Assembly (NCBI GenBank): GCA_017413255.1
Contig: JAFPUC010000007.1
Location: forward strand, 110,011-174,010
Reading direction: 5' to 3'
Length of the DNA: 64,000 bases
Source of the DNA: Aeriscardovia sp.
Lineage (GTDB): Bacteria; Actinomycetota; Actinomycetes; Actinomycetales; Bifidobacteriaceae
Part shown: positions 26,338 to 34,904 of the stretch, in pieces
Position numbering within the stretch: the stretch's first letter is position 1
Layout of the letters: each line of letters starts with the position of its first letter
Program-made: the position numbers and the translations under genes
Notes under the pieces: generated by a model
Databases searched by the model: none
The model's input: only the letters and a program-made list of their open reading frames with translations
What the model was told of the DNA's origin: nothing

Positions 26338-28436
26338 GGGAAGTTCAAGAGCTGCAAGAAGAGGCCGTGAAGGGGATTTTAAAGGCCTTAAAAAAGCAGA
26401 ACGAAGTTACTTTCAAAGCCCCCACGGGCTCCGGCAAGACCCACATGATGGCAGATCTCATGAACCAGGTGCTCTCCGAGGACTCTAAAGCCCTTTTTCT
26501 TGTTTCCACCCTCTCCAAAGGAGGGTTGGCAGAGCAGAACTTTGAGAAGTTCAAAGAGTACCAAAAAGAGTTCCCCAGGCTCAACCCCTACCTCATTTCT
26601 TCTGAGGACTTCGGGGAGGAGAGCAGGCCTTCCATACCCCAGGGCTATAACGTCTACGTTTTGGGCCGGGACTCTTACAAGCTGAAGGGGAGCAAACTTA
26701 CCCAGGTTTTCCCTGCCTTCCTACAAAAAGAAGAGAGGGAGGGCAAAAAGATCTTTCTTGTAAAAGACGAGTGCCACCAGGCCACAAACAACTTAGATAA
26801 GCTCTCTTCCTTCTTTTTTAAGACCATAAACTTTTCAGCCACCCCCAAAGGGAAAAAACAGGTGCCCGACGTGGTTCTTTCAGAAGAAGAGGCCGTAAAC
26901 TGCGGCCTTATAAGGGAAGTCGAGTGGAGAGGGGAAGAGGAGACCCTCCAAGAAGCCTTTGAAAAGTTTGAAAAGGTGAAAAAGAGCTACCAGGAAAGGC
27001 TTCCCGACCTTTGCCCTGCCCTGATAATTCAAATCTCAAACAAGGGGAAGGCTGAGGAGGAAACGGAAAAAATCAGGGAGATCCAGGCGGCTCACCCGGA
27101 CCTTCTCTGGGCTTCCCTCATGACAAAGCAGGAAAAAGGTTCAACCGAAGTTTTCGGAGAGACCAACTCCGCCGTCTTAAAAGCCAAAAAGAAGGAAAGC
27201 TGGGCGGCGGAACTTAAAAAACCCGGGTGCCCTGTAGACGTTATCATCTTCAAGATGGTCATCACTGAAGGCTGGGACATCCCCCGGGCCTGCATGCTCT
27301 ACCAAATCAGAGACACCGACTCCAAGGTTCTAGACGAGCAGGTTTTGGGCCGCATAAGGCGAAACCCCAAGCTTTTAGACTTTGAAGATCTGGACGAAGA
27401 GGGTCGGGAGCTTGTCACAAAAGCCTGGGCTTGGGGGCTTGAGCCTGCAAGGGAAAGGCCCAAGAGGAAGGTAAAACTTGCAAGCAAGGAAGTACAAAAA
27501 GCCCTTAGGCTTAAAGTAACAAACCTTCCCACTTCCAAGCACATGCCCTCCGACTTTAACTTAAAAGAGCTGGTGAAAAAAGAACCCGACTTTGAAAAGC
27601 AGAGCATCTTTTCTCTTTACTCCTCTTCCAAGAAGGCTCCGGAGATAGTAGAAGAGCTGGAAAGAGACTTTGTAAAGGACTTTAAAGACTGGTTTGAGTT
27701 CTGCTACCACCTTCCCTCCATCATAAAAAAGACCAGAGAGGCCGTAGACAACCTTTCAAACCTGAGCGTGGAAGAAGAGGAAGTTTCCTTCCCCAAAGAG
27801 TCCTACTACCTGGAAGTGCCGGGCCAGGGAAAAGACAGAATCGAAGACTGGATCTGGAAAAGGGAGGAGGCAGAAGGGCCTAAAGACTCCAGATCCCTCT
27901 TTCCCCTCAACCCCTCAGAACAAACCTTCTCCTTTGACAGCCAGGCAGAAAAAGAGTGGTTCGACAAGCTTTACGACCTGGCCGAAGACGGAGAAGTCAA
28001 GGAAGCAAGTTCCGCTTCCCCCCTGTTTGATAGAGGGAGGATCTACCTTCTGGGGAAAAACTTCCTTCCCAACTCCAAAATCTCCTACGCCTACACCATG
28101 GAGGGGGAAGCAGTCCTGCGCTCCTACCCCGACTTTGTGATGGAAGGAAAAGACGGCACTCTCTACCTTTTTGAAGTAAAGAGCCTAGAAGAGGCCGCTT
28201 CTCAAAACATCCTCGACCCGGAGGCTTACAAAAAAAAGGTGGAAGCCCTGAATAGGTGGTACAAAGCGGCTTCGCAGAGGCTTGAGGGCTATATTTTTGC
28301 CCTCCCGGTCAGAAGCGGAGGAGCATGGAAGGTGTACGCCTACAAAGGAGGAGAAAGCCTGGGAGGCGAAAAAGAAGGGCTGAGCTGGAGGGAGTTTAGA
28401 GAGTTTGTAAAAGAGCAGAACAAAAAAGAGCTCTAA
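26331..28436 (+). CDS. res: Type III restriction enzyme (Res), DEAD-type helicase-nuclease
   Basis: Restriction subunit that, with Mod, translocates on DNA and cuts unmodified sites. 701 residues: Walker A APTGSGKT (30-37), motif II as DECH near 146, the SAT motif III, and motif VI in QVLGRIRRNP. A C-terminal PD-(D/E)xK nuclease is visible as PDFVMEG near 600 followed by FEVKS near 615. Type III Res proteins are commonly 850-1000 residues, so this is a short form, yet all catalytic motifs are present and the frame is intact. Its ATG lies inside the end of mod (7-base overlap). Confidence 0.9.
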   Translation: MLREVQELQEEAVKGILKALKKQNEVTFKAPTGSGKTHMMADLMNQVLSEDSKALFLVSTLSKGGLAEQNFEKFKEYQKEFPRLNPYLISSEDFGEESRPSIPQGYNVYVLGRDSYKLKGSKLTQVFPAFLQKEEREGKKIFLVKDECHQATNNLDKLSSFFFKTINFSATPKGKKQVPDVVLSEEEAVNCGLIREVEWRGEEETLQEAFEKFEKVKKSYQERLPDLCPALIIQISNKGKAEEETEKIREIQAAHPDLLWASLMTKQEKGSTEVFGETNSAVLKAKKKESWAAELKKPGCPVDVIIFKMVITEGWDIPRACMLYQIRDTDSKVLDEQVLGRIRRNPKLLDFEDLDEEGRELVTKAWAWGLEPARERPKRKVKLASKEVQKALRLKVTNLPTSKHMPSDFNLKELVKKEPDFEKQSIFSLYSSSKKAPEIVEELERDFVKDFKDWFEFCYHLPSIIKKTREAVDNLSNLSVEEEEVSFPKESYYLEVPGQGKDRIEDWIWKREEAEGPKDSRSLFPLNPSEQTFSFDSQAEKEWFDKLYDLAEDGEVKEASSASPLFDRGRIYLLGKNFLPNSKISYAYTMEGEAVLRSYPDFVMEGKDGTLYLFEVKSLEEAASQNILDPEAYKKKVEALNRWYKAASQRLEGYIFALPVRSGGAWKVYAYKGGESLGGEKEGLSWREFREFVKEQNKKEL

Positions 28437-28785
28437 GAGTTTTTGTAGTTTGCTCCCCCTCTGCTTTTAAGGCTAAGTCAGCCTTCAGGTTGCGATCCTG
28501 ATAGCTGGTTTAGAGGGCTCGTCAATAGTCCTTTTCTCTCAGGTTAATGCATTATTCGAGGATTAAGAAACTTCTGTGAAAACAATCGGCAATTTACGGC
28601 AACCATACGAGATTTAAAGATTGCATAATCTCGATCGAGATCAGGGGTCTCGATACAAAAGTATTGATACTCAGCTAGACTTCAAGAATCAATTTCATCA
28701 GAAGGAACTATACAAAGACGCCCTTTATTAGGCACATAATTATGTCGAACTACACACAAAGAAAAGTCTTTGGATTATTGGATAA
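28437..28785. other. AT-rich non-coding junction with three perfect palindromes
   Basis: About 350 bases between res and the surface-protein remnant hold no gene that I can support. They are richer in A and T than the flanks and contain three perfect palindromes: TAATGCATTA (28545-28554), ATCTCGATCGAGAT (28628-28641) and ACATAATTATGT (28734-28745). The octamer AAAAGTAT occurs at 28657-28664 and again at the mod start (24463-24470), a possible but weak direct repeat around the module. Confidence 0.5.
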
Positions 28786-29223
28786 ATAATTTTCTCGCCC
28801 GGCGGAGCAGAGTATGCGATTGGAACCTTTACTGGCTGGTCTTGGACCTCTACTCCAAGCGCCTCTACTGAGTTTTCCCAGAGGAATGCTAATGCTGTCT
28901 TTTCCTTTGTAGGCCTTCAAGACGGCACCTACACTGTAAGCGAGGTCTCGGCGGCAACGGGCGCCACTGCCCCCTTCCCTCTTTCCTTTACAGGAGAGCT
29001 TTCTTACTCTTCTCCCCAGGATCTTATCCCCCTTTCCGATCCCATGGGCCTTTTTTCTCCAAAGGAGGCCATAGTCTATAACGTGGTCATCCCCTCCCAC
29101 CTCCCCTTTACGGGCGGAAATCGCATTTTGATCCTTTTAATTGCAGCCCCCCTCTTACTTTTGGCGGGAGCCATCACCCTATTTCTTCTCAAGAAGGTCA
29201 AAAAGAGGGGAGAAAAGAGATAG
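28786..29223 (+). pseudogene. 3' remnant of an LPxTG-anchored surface protein (Cna-B-like end plus sortase signal)
   Basis: The frame opens just after a TAA at 28783-28785 and ends at TAG 29221-29223, about 145 codons with no usable start. It encodes a beta-rich piece with LQDGTYTVSEVSAATG, typical of a Cna-B pilin domain. A complete sortase signal follows: LPFTGG, a hydrophobic span and a basic tail ending KKVKKRGEKR. A sortase would join such a protein to the cell wall through the Thr of LPFTG. With no signal peptide or start codon it cannot be expressed alone; it is most simply the other end of the fragment at 22977-24464. Confidence 0.8.
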
Positions 29224-29352
29224 GAAAGTTTCTGCCCCTAGAACCCTTTAAGGCTTTTTCCGAAAAGTGGTAAAGTGGGACAAAAATCTAACATTTGAAT
29301 TTAGAAGGGCCAGTTTTTCCCTCAAAGCCCTGTCCCCATCTAAGGAAGAGAA

Positions 29353-29583
29353 GTGTTTTTTAAAAGTGCCAAAAGGATGAAAGAGAGTGTAAAGCGGCTG
29401 CTCTCTTTAATTCATATAGATCCCATTTGCGCAGACCCTCCTTCTTCCAAACGCAAAACTTCTATAGAAAGGCCGCTTGAAGAGAGCGTGGAAGAATATG
29501 CAGAGGCTCATGCTGCACTGAAAAAAAGAAAGGGAGCTAAAAGACTAGAAAGAATGAAGCGGTTTATAGGAGAAGTGGAATAA
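29353..29583 (+). CDS. Short hypothetical protein
   Basis: A 76-residue basic, mostly helical sequence from GTG 29353 with GGAAGAG upstream; ATG 29377 is an alternative start. No motif, signal peptide or membrane span is seen and I do not recognise a family. It lies between the surface-protein remnant and rbpA, 54 bases before the rbpA start. A real small gene is possible, but the frame is short enough to be chance. Confidence 0.35.
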   Translation: MFFKSAKRMKESVKRLLSLIHIDPICADPPSSKRKTSIERPLEESVEEYAEAHAALKKRKGAKRLERMKRFIGEVE

Positions 29584-29609
29584 AATTACAGAAACACGAA
29601 TTAAGGAAC

Positions 29610-29624
29610 CTAGACGGGGTCTAG
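29610..29624 (+). promoter_or_regulatory. Inverted repeat in the rbpA leader
   Basis: CTAGAC (29610-29615) pairs with GTCTAG (29619-29624) around GGG, ending 13 bases before the rbpA start and next to its ribosome binding site. It could be an operator or a small RNA hairpin; sequence alone does not tell. Confidence 0.3.
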
Positions 29625-29637
29625 CGAAAGGAAAAGA

Positions 29638-29979
29638 ATGGCCGAAAGAAGCCTCAGGGGAAGAAGTATAGGCGCAAAGAGCCTTGAATCTGACGAGGGC
29701 GTGGTTCTGGCAGCCAGGAGGGAAGTGACGTATGTCTGCCCTGAAGGCCACCGGACTATCATCCCCTTCGCCGTTCAAGCCGCTGCCCCTACCACATGGG
29801 TCTGCCACTGCGGGAGGACCTGCGTTCAGGAAAACAGTGAGGACGATCTTTTGGAATCCGGAAAGCCAAAAAGGTCGCACTACGACATGCTCCTAGAAAG
29901 GCGCACTGAAGAAGAGCTTAAAAAACTGCTGGCAGAGAGGCTTGAAAAGCACGCCAATGGAGAAGATCTTCTCTACTAG
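29638..29979 (+). CDS. rbpA: RNA polymerase-binding protein RbpA
   Basis: Actinobacteria-specific factor that binds RNA polymerase and the primary sigma factor and stabilises open promoter complexes. 113 residues. The N-terminal RSLRGRSIGAKSLESDEG, the zinc core (Cys34, His38, and the Cys56-Cys58-Cys62 cluster of WVCHCGRTC) and the C-terminal sigma-interacting basic/helical part (HYDMLLERRTEEELKKLL) are all present. ATG 29638 follows AAAGGAAAAGA. A 6-bp inverted repeat stands just before that ribosome binding site. The 3' end meets the convergent FHA gene with a 4-base overlap. Confidence 0.95.
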   Translation: MAERSLRGRSIGAKSLESDEGVVLAARREVTYVCPEGHRTIIPFAVQAAAPTTWVCHCGRTCVQENSEDDLLESGKPKRSHYDMLLERRTEEELKKLLAERLEKHANGEDLLY

Positions 29980-30401
29980 GAACGATCTTTAAGATAAAAA
30001 AGCATTTTAAATCGCCCTATCATTATGGCGTCTCCGCTTTTAAGTTCCAGACTATCTATACGGGAGCCGTTTACATAGGTTCCGTTCAAAGAATCCAGAT
30101 CTTTGAGGACATAGGTGGCACCCAGCTTTGTAAAGAGGGCGTGATGCCTGGAAACTGTGGGATCATCCAATAAGATATCCGCTTTCAGACTTCTGCCCAC
30201 GCTAACGGAGGGCTCGTTTAAAAGGTATCTTACATTTTGAGAAAATCCGCTGACTGCTATGAGGAGGGCGTCGCCCTCCTTTAGCTTTTCCATGACTTCA
30301 AGATCTTGACCGGTTAGTGAGCCTTCTTTAGCCAGGGCTGCAGGCACCCTTACGGGAGGCAGCCCCATTATGGTGCGCTCGGACTCTTTTTCTTCGTCCA
30401 T
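29976..30401 (-). CDS. FHA-domain protein (GarA/OdhI-like)
   Basis: A 141-residue phosphothreonine-binding adaptor. The C-terminal 90 residues form an FHA domain with the expected VGRSLKADI, VSRHHAL and LNGTYVNG elements. Size and position resemble GarA/OdhI, which control 2-oxoglutarate metabolism when phosphorylated by PknB-type kinases. The ETT motif phosphorylated in those proteins is not seen; the N-terminus has ESERT instead, so the target is open. Its ATG abuts the pgsA stop (TAAATG), with AAGGAAAC upstream, showing co-transcription with pgsA and rpe. Confidence 0.82.
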   Translation of the reverse strand: MDEEKESERTIMGLPPVRVPAALAKEGSLTGQDLEVMEKLKEGDALLIAVSGFSQNVRYLLNEPSVSVGRSLKADILLDDPTVSRHHALFTKLGATYVLKDLDSLNGTYVNGSRIDSLELKSGDAIMIGRFKMLFYLKDRS

Positions 30402-31001
30402 TTAATGTTTCCTTTTCTTAATCAGGCCTATCCCCTGGACTATGTATATTATGCCCGCTGTCCAGTAGAGGCCGATTCCCCAGTAGCAGCTGGCCATGCC
30501 AAAGCAGTAGAAGGAAATGGAGGCGAGGGTAAGAAGGGGAATTATATGCGAGATTATCAGGCAGGGAATGGCCACCAGGAGCACAAACGTCCCCACTTTT
30601 CCTACGAAGTGCACGGGCAGAGGGCCATAGCCTTTATTTGCCAAAATCAGCACTTCCACACCCATGACAAAATCCCGGCAACAAATTACTATCAAAATCC
30701 ACCAAGGGAGGATGTGGACCACTCCCAGGGCTATACAGGAGCAAATAATGAGAAGCCTGTCGGCTATGGGGTCCAGCATTTGCCCCAGCACGGAAACCTG
30801 GTCAAAACGCCTAGCCACATACCCGTCTACCCCGTCAGACATCCCCGAAACGGTCATGATAATTAGAGACCACACCATGTGGTTGGATCCTATGAGCCAG
30901 GCAATCACAGGTATTGAGACTATGCGCAGGAAGCTGATGAGGTTGGGAGCCGTCCAAACCTGTCTGGAAGCTTCTACGTTTTGGGTCTCTGAATCTGGCA
31001 T
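30402..31001 (-). CDS. pgsA: CDP-alcohol phosphatidyltransferase
   Basis: Membrane enzyme joining CDP-diacylglycerol to an alcohol phosphate, the step that makes phosphatidylglycerol phosphate or phosphatidylinositol phosphate. 199 residues with several spans. The CDP-alcohol signature is complete: DGVDGYVARRFDQ at about 56-68, then GQMLDPIAD ending near 81, with all four Asp. The choice between glycerol-3-phosphate and inositol phosphate as acceptor cannot be made from the motif. It lies three bases after rpe and directly before the FHA gene. Confidence 0.9.
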   Translation of the reverse strand: MPDSETQNVEASRQVWTAPNLISFLRIVSIPVIAWLIGSNHMVWSLIIMTVSGMSDGVDGYVARRFDQVSVLGQMLDPIADRLLIICSCIALGVVHILPWWILIVICCRDFVMGVEVLILANKGYGPLPVHFVGKVGTFVLLVAIPCLIISHIIPLLTLASISFYCFGMASCYWGIGLYWTAGIIYIVQGIGLIKKRKH

Positions 31002-31004
31002 ATT

Positions 31005-31661
31005 CTAGGCTCTTTCCGCTATTTCTCTTAATTCCTTTATGGCTTTGGCGCGGTCCTTCTCGCCGTAAATGGCTGAGCCGGCCACGATAATGCTGGCCCC
31101 CGCCCTGCATGCGGGGCCTATGGTTTGCCTGTTGATTCCACCGTCTATTTCTATCTTAATATCTAGCCCCCTATCTTCTATCTCTTTTTTCAGCCTACGC
31201 ACCTTTGAAAGCTGGGAAGAGAGGAACTTTTGCCCTCCAAAGCCGGGTTCCACGCTCATAACCAAAACCGAATCAAATTCGCCTAAAATTTCCGAAAGGC
31301 CCTCCAGCCCTACGGCGGGGTTTAAGGCGCAGCACGCCTTTATCCCTTTTTCCCTAATCTTTCTGGCAAGCCTTATAGGCGCATGGGAAGCCGCCAGATG
31401 AAAAGTAATGCTTTCAACATTCTTGAAGGCGTAGTCCAGGGCGAAGATGTCCGGAGAATCTATCATCAGGTGAATGTCTAGGGGGAGAGGGGATACTTCT
31501 GCAATCCTTTTGACTACTGGCTCCCCTATCGTCAGGTTTGGAACAAAGTGGGCGTCCATAACGTCCACGTGTACAAGATCGGCGCTTTTTATGGCCCCTA
31601 GCTCCGATTGGAGGTTGCAAAAATCCGCTGAAAGAATACTTGGAGCAATCTTGATATCCAT
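31005..31661 (-). CDS. rpe: Ribulose-phosphate 3-epimerase
   Basis: Interconverts ribulose 5-phosphate and xylulose 5-phosphate; in bifidobacteria xylulose 5-phosphate feeds phosphoketolase. 218 residues from ATG 31661, the start giving the canonical IAPSILSADF N-terminus. A TTG at 31694 would add 11 residues. Metal/catalytic elements are HVDVMDAHFVPN (Asp33 and Asp36), HLMI, VMSVEPGFGGQ and EIDGGIN. It begins the rpe-pgsA-FHA operon, just after the acyltransferase. Confidence 0.94.
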   Translation of the reverse strand: MDIKIAPSILSADFCNLQSELGAIKSADLVHVDVMDAHFVPNLTIGEPVVKRIAEVSPLPLDIHLMIDSPDIFALDYAFKNVESITFHLAASHAPIRLARKIREKGIKACCALNPAVGLEGLSEILGEFDSVLVMSVEPGFGGQKFLSSQLSKVRRLKKEIEDRGLDIKIEIDGGINRQTIGPACRAGASIIVAGSAIYGEKDRAKAIKELREIAERA

Positions 31662-31694
31662 AAGTGACGATTTTATTTTCAAGGCTGATTTCAA

Positions 31695-32828
31695 TCAACT
31701 CTTTAAAAGCCGAGATCCCGCAGCTAAAAGCGGGCGCCTCACCCAAGATCCTATGGAGGAAAGGATGAGGGTGTAAATGAGGGTGAGGAGGGAAGAAAAA
31801 ATAAAAAGCGCCACGAAGGGGAAAAAGCCGGGAATAGAAAGGCTGTTTATCACAGGGAAAATCAAAAGATGCCAGAAGGAGGTGAGCATGGACTGAAAGA
31901 TGTAAAAGCCTAAAATGCCGTTTGCAAAGAAAGTGATGGCCTTAGCCGCCTTAAATTCGGAGTTTTTCTTCTCCTTGGAAGCTGAGAGCAAGAGGAGGGA
32001 CAGGGCCGCTCCAAAAGATATGAGGGAGGTTGATTTGAATGACAGATCCCCCGCCATTTTCCAGCTTTGGGCCAGGGCGCAGATAAATGTTGAAATAAGG
32101 GCGGAAAAAAGGCAGATTAGGAAAATTTCTCGGCTTCTTTTTCTGTTTTTGCTCCACCCTTTTTCTCCCGCAAAGCCCGCAAGGCAAAATCCCCAAAAGT
32201 AGGTGGCCGCGCTCATGAGCTTTCTCCATCCGTCAAGCGCGTGGTTCACCCCGCCCTGGGAGAAGAAGGCAATGAAGGCATTGCAAAGGAAGGTTAAAAC
32301 TAGAACGCAGGCAAGAAAGGCTGCCCATCCCCTTTTCCACTTACTCTGAAGAAGGGCTACAAAGGGAGAAAGAACGCAGAAAATCAGGTAGAGCCAGATG
32401 AACTCCAGATCGGATCCCAGCCATCGGATGCTATTTAGTCTAGCTGAAGGCATGCGGCATACAAAGTGCAAAAAGAGGGTAAGGATTGCAAAAACGATGA
32501 CAGATCCCACTATTACTATGCATCTTCTGCCCACCGATCGGATTTGCCTTATCCAAAATCCAGCGCCCAATTCTTTTATTGCGTGGGGTATAAGGAAAAA
32601 TCCTGAAATCATGTAGAAGATGAAATTGCCCAAGCTGCCCAAAAAATTTATCAGCCCCATGACAAAGAGGGCTATAAAGGAATTTTTCATGCCTACGGAA
32701 ATGCCGGCGCTGAAGGCTCCATATGCCAGAGCGTTGAAATAAGGGACAAAAGTATGAAAAATAGCGATTGAAAAAATGGCAATACACCGGAGAAGCTCTA
32801 TATTCAGGTTCCTCGCCTTGGGATTCAT
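31695..32828 (-). CDS. Acyltransferase family 3 membrane protein
   Basis: A 377-residue membrane protein with about ten hydrophobic spans. The N-terminus fits the acyltransferase-3 (OafA-like) family: NLNIELLRCIAIFSIAIFHT with the key His near residue 24. Such enzymes add O-acyl groups to envelope polysaccharides or other surface molecules. ATG 32828 follows AGAGAAGAGG. It is read toward rpe, so it may share that transcript. Substrate cannot be inferred. Confidence 0.8.
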   Translation of the reverse strand: MNPKARNLNIELLRCIAIFSIAIFHTFVPYFNALAYGAFSAGISVGMKNSFIALFVMGLINFLGSLGNFIFYMISGFFLIPHAIKELGAGFWIRQIRSVGRRCIVIVGSVIVFAILTLFLHFVCRMPSARLNSIRWLGSDLEFIWLYLIFCVLSPFVALLQSKWKRGWAAFLACVLVLTFLCNAFIAFFSQGGVNHALDGWRKLMSAATYFWGFCLAGFAGEKGWSKNRKRSREIFLICLFSALISTFICALAQSWKMAGDLSFKSTSLISFGAALSLLLLSASKEKKNSEFKAAKAITFFANGILGFYIFQSMLTSFWHLLIFPVINSLSIPGFFPFVALFIFSSLLTLIYTLILSSIGSWVRRPLLAAGSRLLKS

Positions 32829-32881
32829 CCTCTTCTCTTTCTTTTGACCGGGGATGGTTCTGATATACTTTAAACCGTCAT

Positions 32882-32954
32882 GCCGTTTTAGCTCAGCTGG
32901 TAGAGCGTCTCTCTCGTAAAGAGAAGGTCAACAGTTCAAGCCTGTTAAACGGCT
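32882..32954 (+). tRNA. tRNA-Thr(CGT)
   Basis: Cloverleaf with acceptor GCCGTTT/AAACGGC, D-arm GCTC/GAGC, anticodon stem TCTCT/AGAGA with loop CTCGTAA (anticodon CGT), T-arm AACAG-TTCAAGC-CTGTT, discriminator T. Confidence 0.96.
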
Positions 32955-32959
32955 CCAGT

Positions 32960-33040
32960 GCACGAGTGGCGGAATGGTAGACGCGCAGGATTTAGGTTCC
33001 TGTGTCTTAGGACATGAGGGTTCGAGTCCCTTCCCGTGCA
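32960..33040 (+). tRNA. tRNA-Leu(TAG)
   Basis: Class II tRNA with a long variable arm. Acceptor GCACGAG/CCCGTGC (one A-C mismatch at pair 6), anticodon stem CAGGA/TCCTG with loop TTTAGGT (anticodon TAG), T-arm GAGGG-TTCGAGT-CCCTT, and the expected A discriminator at 33040. Confidence 0.93.
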
Positions 33041-33070
33041 CCCGGCTTAATTTTAGACAAAGCATATGAA

Positions 33071-33102
33071 AAGGCCCTCCCGAGCGGAGGGCCTTTCTTT
33101 TT
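33071..33102 (+). terminator. Rho-independent terminator after the tRNA-Thr/tRNA-Leu pair
   Basis: A perfect 10-bp stem, AAGGCCCTCC (33071-33080) with GGAGGGCCTT (33086-33095), loop CGAGC, followed by TCTTTTT. It lies between tRNA-Leu and the convergent tRNA-His and could serve both directions, though the T-tract is better on the plus strand. Confidence 0.92.
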
Positions 33103-33125
33103 GCCGGTTTTGGGGCGAAAAATGG

Positions 33126-33199
33126 GGTGGGCAACGTGATTCGAACACGCGACCTTCTGAACCACAATCAGATGCTCTACCGACTGAGCTATGCCCACC
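33126..33199 (-). tRNA. tRNA-His(GTG)
   Basis: Minus-strand cloverleaf with acceptor GTGGGCA/TGCCCAC, an extra G at -1 facing C73 as needed for histidine, anticodon stem TCTGA/TCAGA with loop TTGTGGT (anticodon GTG), T-loop TTCGAAT. The three bases after C73 read CCA, so the 3' end seems encoded here. Confidence 0.96.
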
Positions 33200-33227
33200 A
33201 TGTACCGTAACAGTATACCACCGGCCC

Positions 33228-34901
33228 CTATTTATGCCTAGATTTTTTCCGCAGCTGATGATTTCTTCGCATGCTGTCGACTATTATCCACACCCCCAGG
33301 CAGAAGGCCACAACGTATCCCAACATGCCCACTATAGGTATCCCAAATACTACGGGCCGGATTCGCGCGTAGTAGACGATGGAAGATCCCACAAAAAGGC
33401 CTGCTATTATTATCGCCATCGTAAGCCGGTCGATTATGTAACTTAGCTGCCTTAGGGGAGTTTGAGAGCCTACCAGCTCGGCGTTGATTTTCAGGTTCCC
33501 CCTCGTAAGCTGCTTTACCGCCGTCTTGGAATAAGAAAGGGATTCTAGGAGGCTGTGGGTAGCTTGAAGGCTTTCTGTGGCCAGAGAGGAAACCTCTTTT
33601 TTAACACCCTTCCCCATACCGTTTTCCTTCAGGTGGTTTTCGATTATTTCCACCATGTTCACATCGGGGATAAATTCGGAAATTGTTCCCTCAAGAGTTA
33701 CAAGCGCCCTGGAAACTAGGATAAGGCTGGAAGGGATTTCAAGGCCGTTTCTCTGCATGAGCTGGAGGAGGGAGAGGATGAATTCACCCATGTTCAGATC
33801 CTCCAGATCTATCGTGGCAAAGTTTGAAACTATCATGTCGATATCGGAAAGAAGGTTTGCCCGGTTGATGGAAACGGCGGTGGCGGGAGGTGAAAGCTTT
33901 AAAAGGCTTTCTTCTATGCTGGCAGAATCTTGCACCGCAAGGGCAAAAATTATGTCTTTTAGGATGTTTCTGGTATGGGCGTTTAGCCTGCCCATGATGC
34001 CCATATCGATGAGTACGATTTGGCCGCCCCTGATTATTATGTTTCCGGGGTGGGGATCTGCATGGAAAAATCCGCGATCCAGAATTTGGGAGGCGTAATT
34101 GTCTACAAGCTTGGTTCCGATTTCTTTAAGGCTGTAGCCCTCCTCTTTTAATTCCCGGGTGTGGGCGAGGGGAATGCCCTGGATGTAGTCCATCACGACT
34201 ACTTTGTGTGTACACAGGGACATATACACTTTGGGGCAGTCCATATACGCGAAATGGTCGGTAAACTCTCTAAATTCCTGTAGATTTCTGGCTTCCACCA
34301 AAAAATCCGTCTCCATCCTAAAACTTGTCCAGATTTCTTCGACTACGCCCTTGAGATCGAAAAGCTGGGAGTCTTTTCCAATTCGCATGGCAAGTTTTAC
34401 AACCGACCTTATTATCGCGATGTCTTGAGCCATCATTTCCCGCACGCCGGGCCTTTGCACTTTTACCGCTACCGATTCGCCTGTGACAAGCTTGGCGTAA
34501 TGAACCTGGGCCACGGAAGCCGACCCCAAAGGTTTTCGATCGATAAAGTCGAAGATTTCGGAAAGATTTCTTCCGTATTCGTGCTCCAGGGTATTTAAAA
34601 CAGTGCTGTAAGGCATGGGGTCTGCGTGCGACCTTAAAGATGCCAGAGCTTCGCAATAGGCCTGGGGGAGAATTTCTGAGCGCATGGAGAGAATCTGGCC
34701 CACTTTTACAAAGGTTGGGCCAAGGGCTTGCAGTATTTTGCACAGTTTTTCAGGGCTCATGCCCCTTAGGGCGTCATATCTTCTCAGAACCCCAATTATT
34801 TCCCCGATTCGCTTCAGCCTTCCGTTTTTAGGGGGTTTTTCGTACTCGGAGGCGGATAAATTCTCAAGTCTGCCGTATAGGCTTTCCTGTTTCAGGGTCA
34901 A
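33228..34901 (-). CDS. ABC1/UbiB-family atypical kinase (AarF-like)
   Basis: Protein-kinase-like ATPase, 557 residues. The UbiB signature KVGQILSMRSEILP is at 66-79, followed by AVKVQRPG with the ATP-site Lys and the catalytic HADPHPGNIII loop. Two membrane spans close the C-terminus. In quinone producers UbiB supports ubiquinone synthesis; here the partner is a phasin-like protein, so the substrate is unknown. The start is TTG 34901, three bases after the stop of that partner, with no strong ribosome binding site, suggesting coupling. Confidence 0.87.
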   Translation of the reverse strand: MTLKQESLYGRLENLSASEYEKPPKNGRLKRIGEIIGVLRRYDALRGMSPEKLCKILQALGPTFVKVGQILSMRSEILPQAYCEALASLRSHADPMPYSTVLNTLEHEYGRNLSEIFDFIDRKPLGSASVAQVHYAKLVTGESVAVKVQRPGVREMMAQDIAIIRSVVKLAMRIGKDSQLFDLKGVVEEIWTSFRMETDFLVEARNLQEFREFTDHFAYMDCPKVYMSLCTHKVVVMDYIQGIPLAHTRELKEEGYSLKEIGTKLVDNYASQILDRGFFHADPHPGNIIIRGGQIVLIDMGIMGRLNAHTRNILKDIIFALAVQDSASIEESLLKLSPPATAVSINRANLLSDIDMIVSNFATIDLEDLNMGEFILSLLQLMQRNGLEIPSSLILVSRALVTLEGTISEFIPDVNMVEIIENHLKENGMGKGVKKEVSSLATESLQATHSLLESLSYSKTAVKQLTRGNLKINAELVGSQTPLRQLSYIIDRLTMAIIIAGLFVGSSIVYYARIRPVVFGIPIVGMLGYVVAFCLGVWIIVDSMRRNHQLRKKSRHK

Positions 34902-34904
34902 TTT

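Noticed and set aside
28786..29223. LPFTG piece as a small independent surface protein
   Set aside because: No start codon with a ribosome binding site and no signal peptide; the frame opens only at a stop.
32958..33042. tRNA-Leu with a C discriminator, from pairing GTGCACG with CGTGCAC
   Set aside because: GTGCAC is self-complementary and misleads; counting from the T-arm gives acceptor GCACGAG/CCCGTGC and a normal A73.
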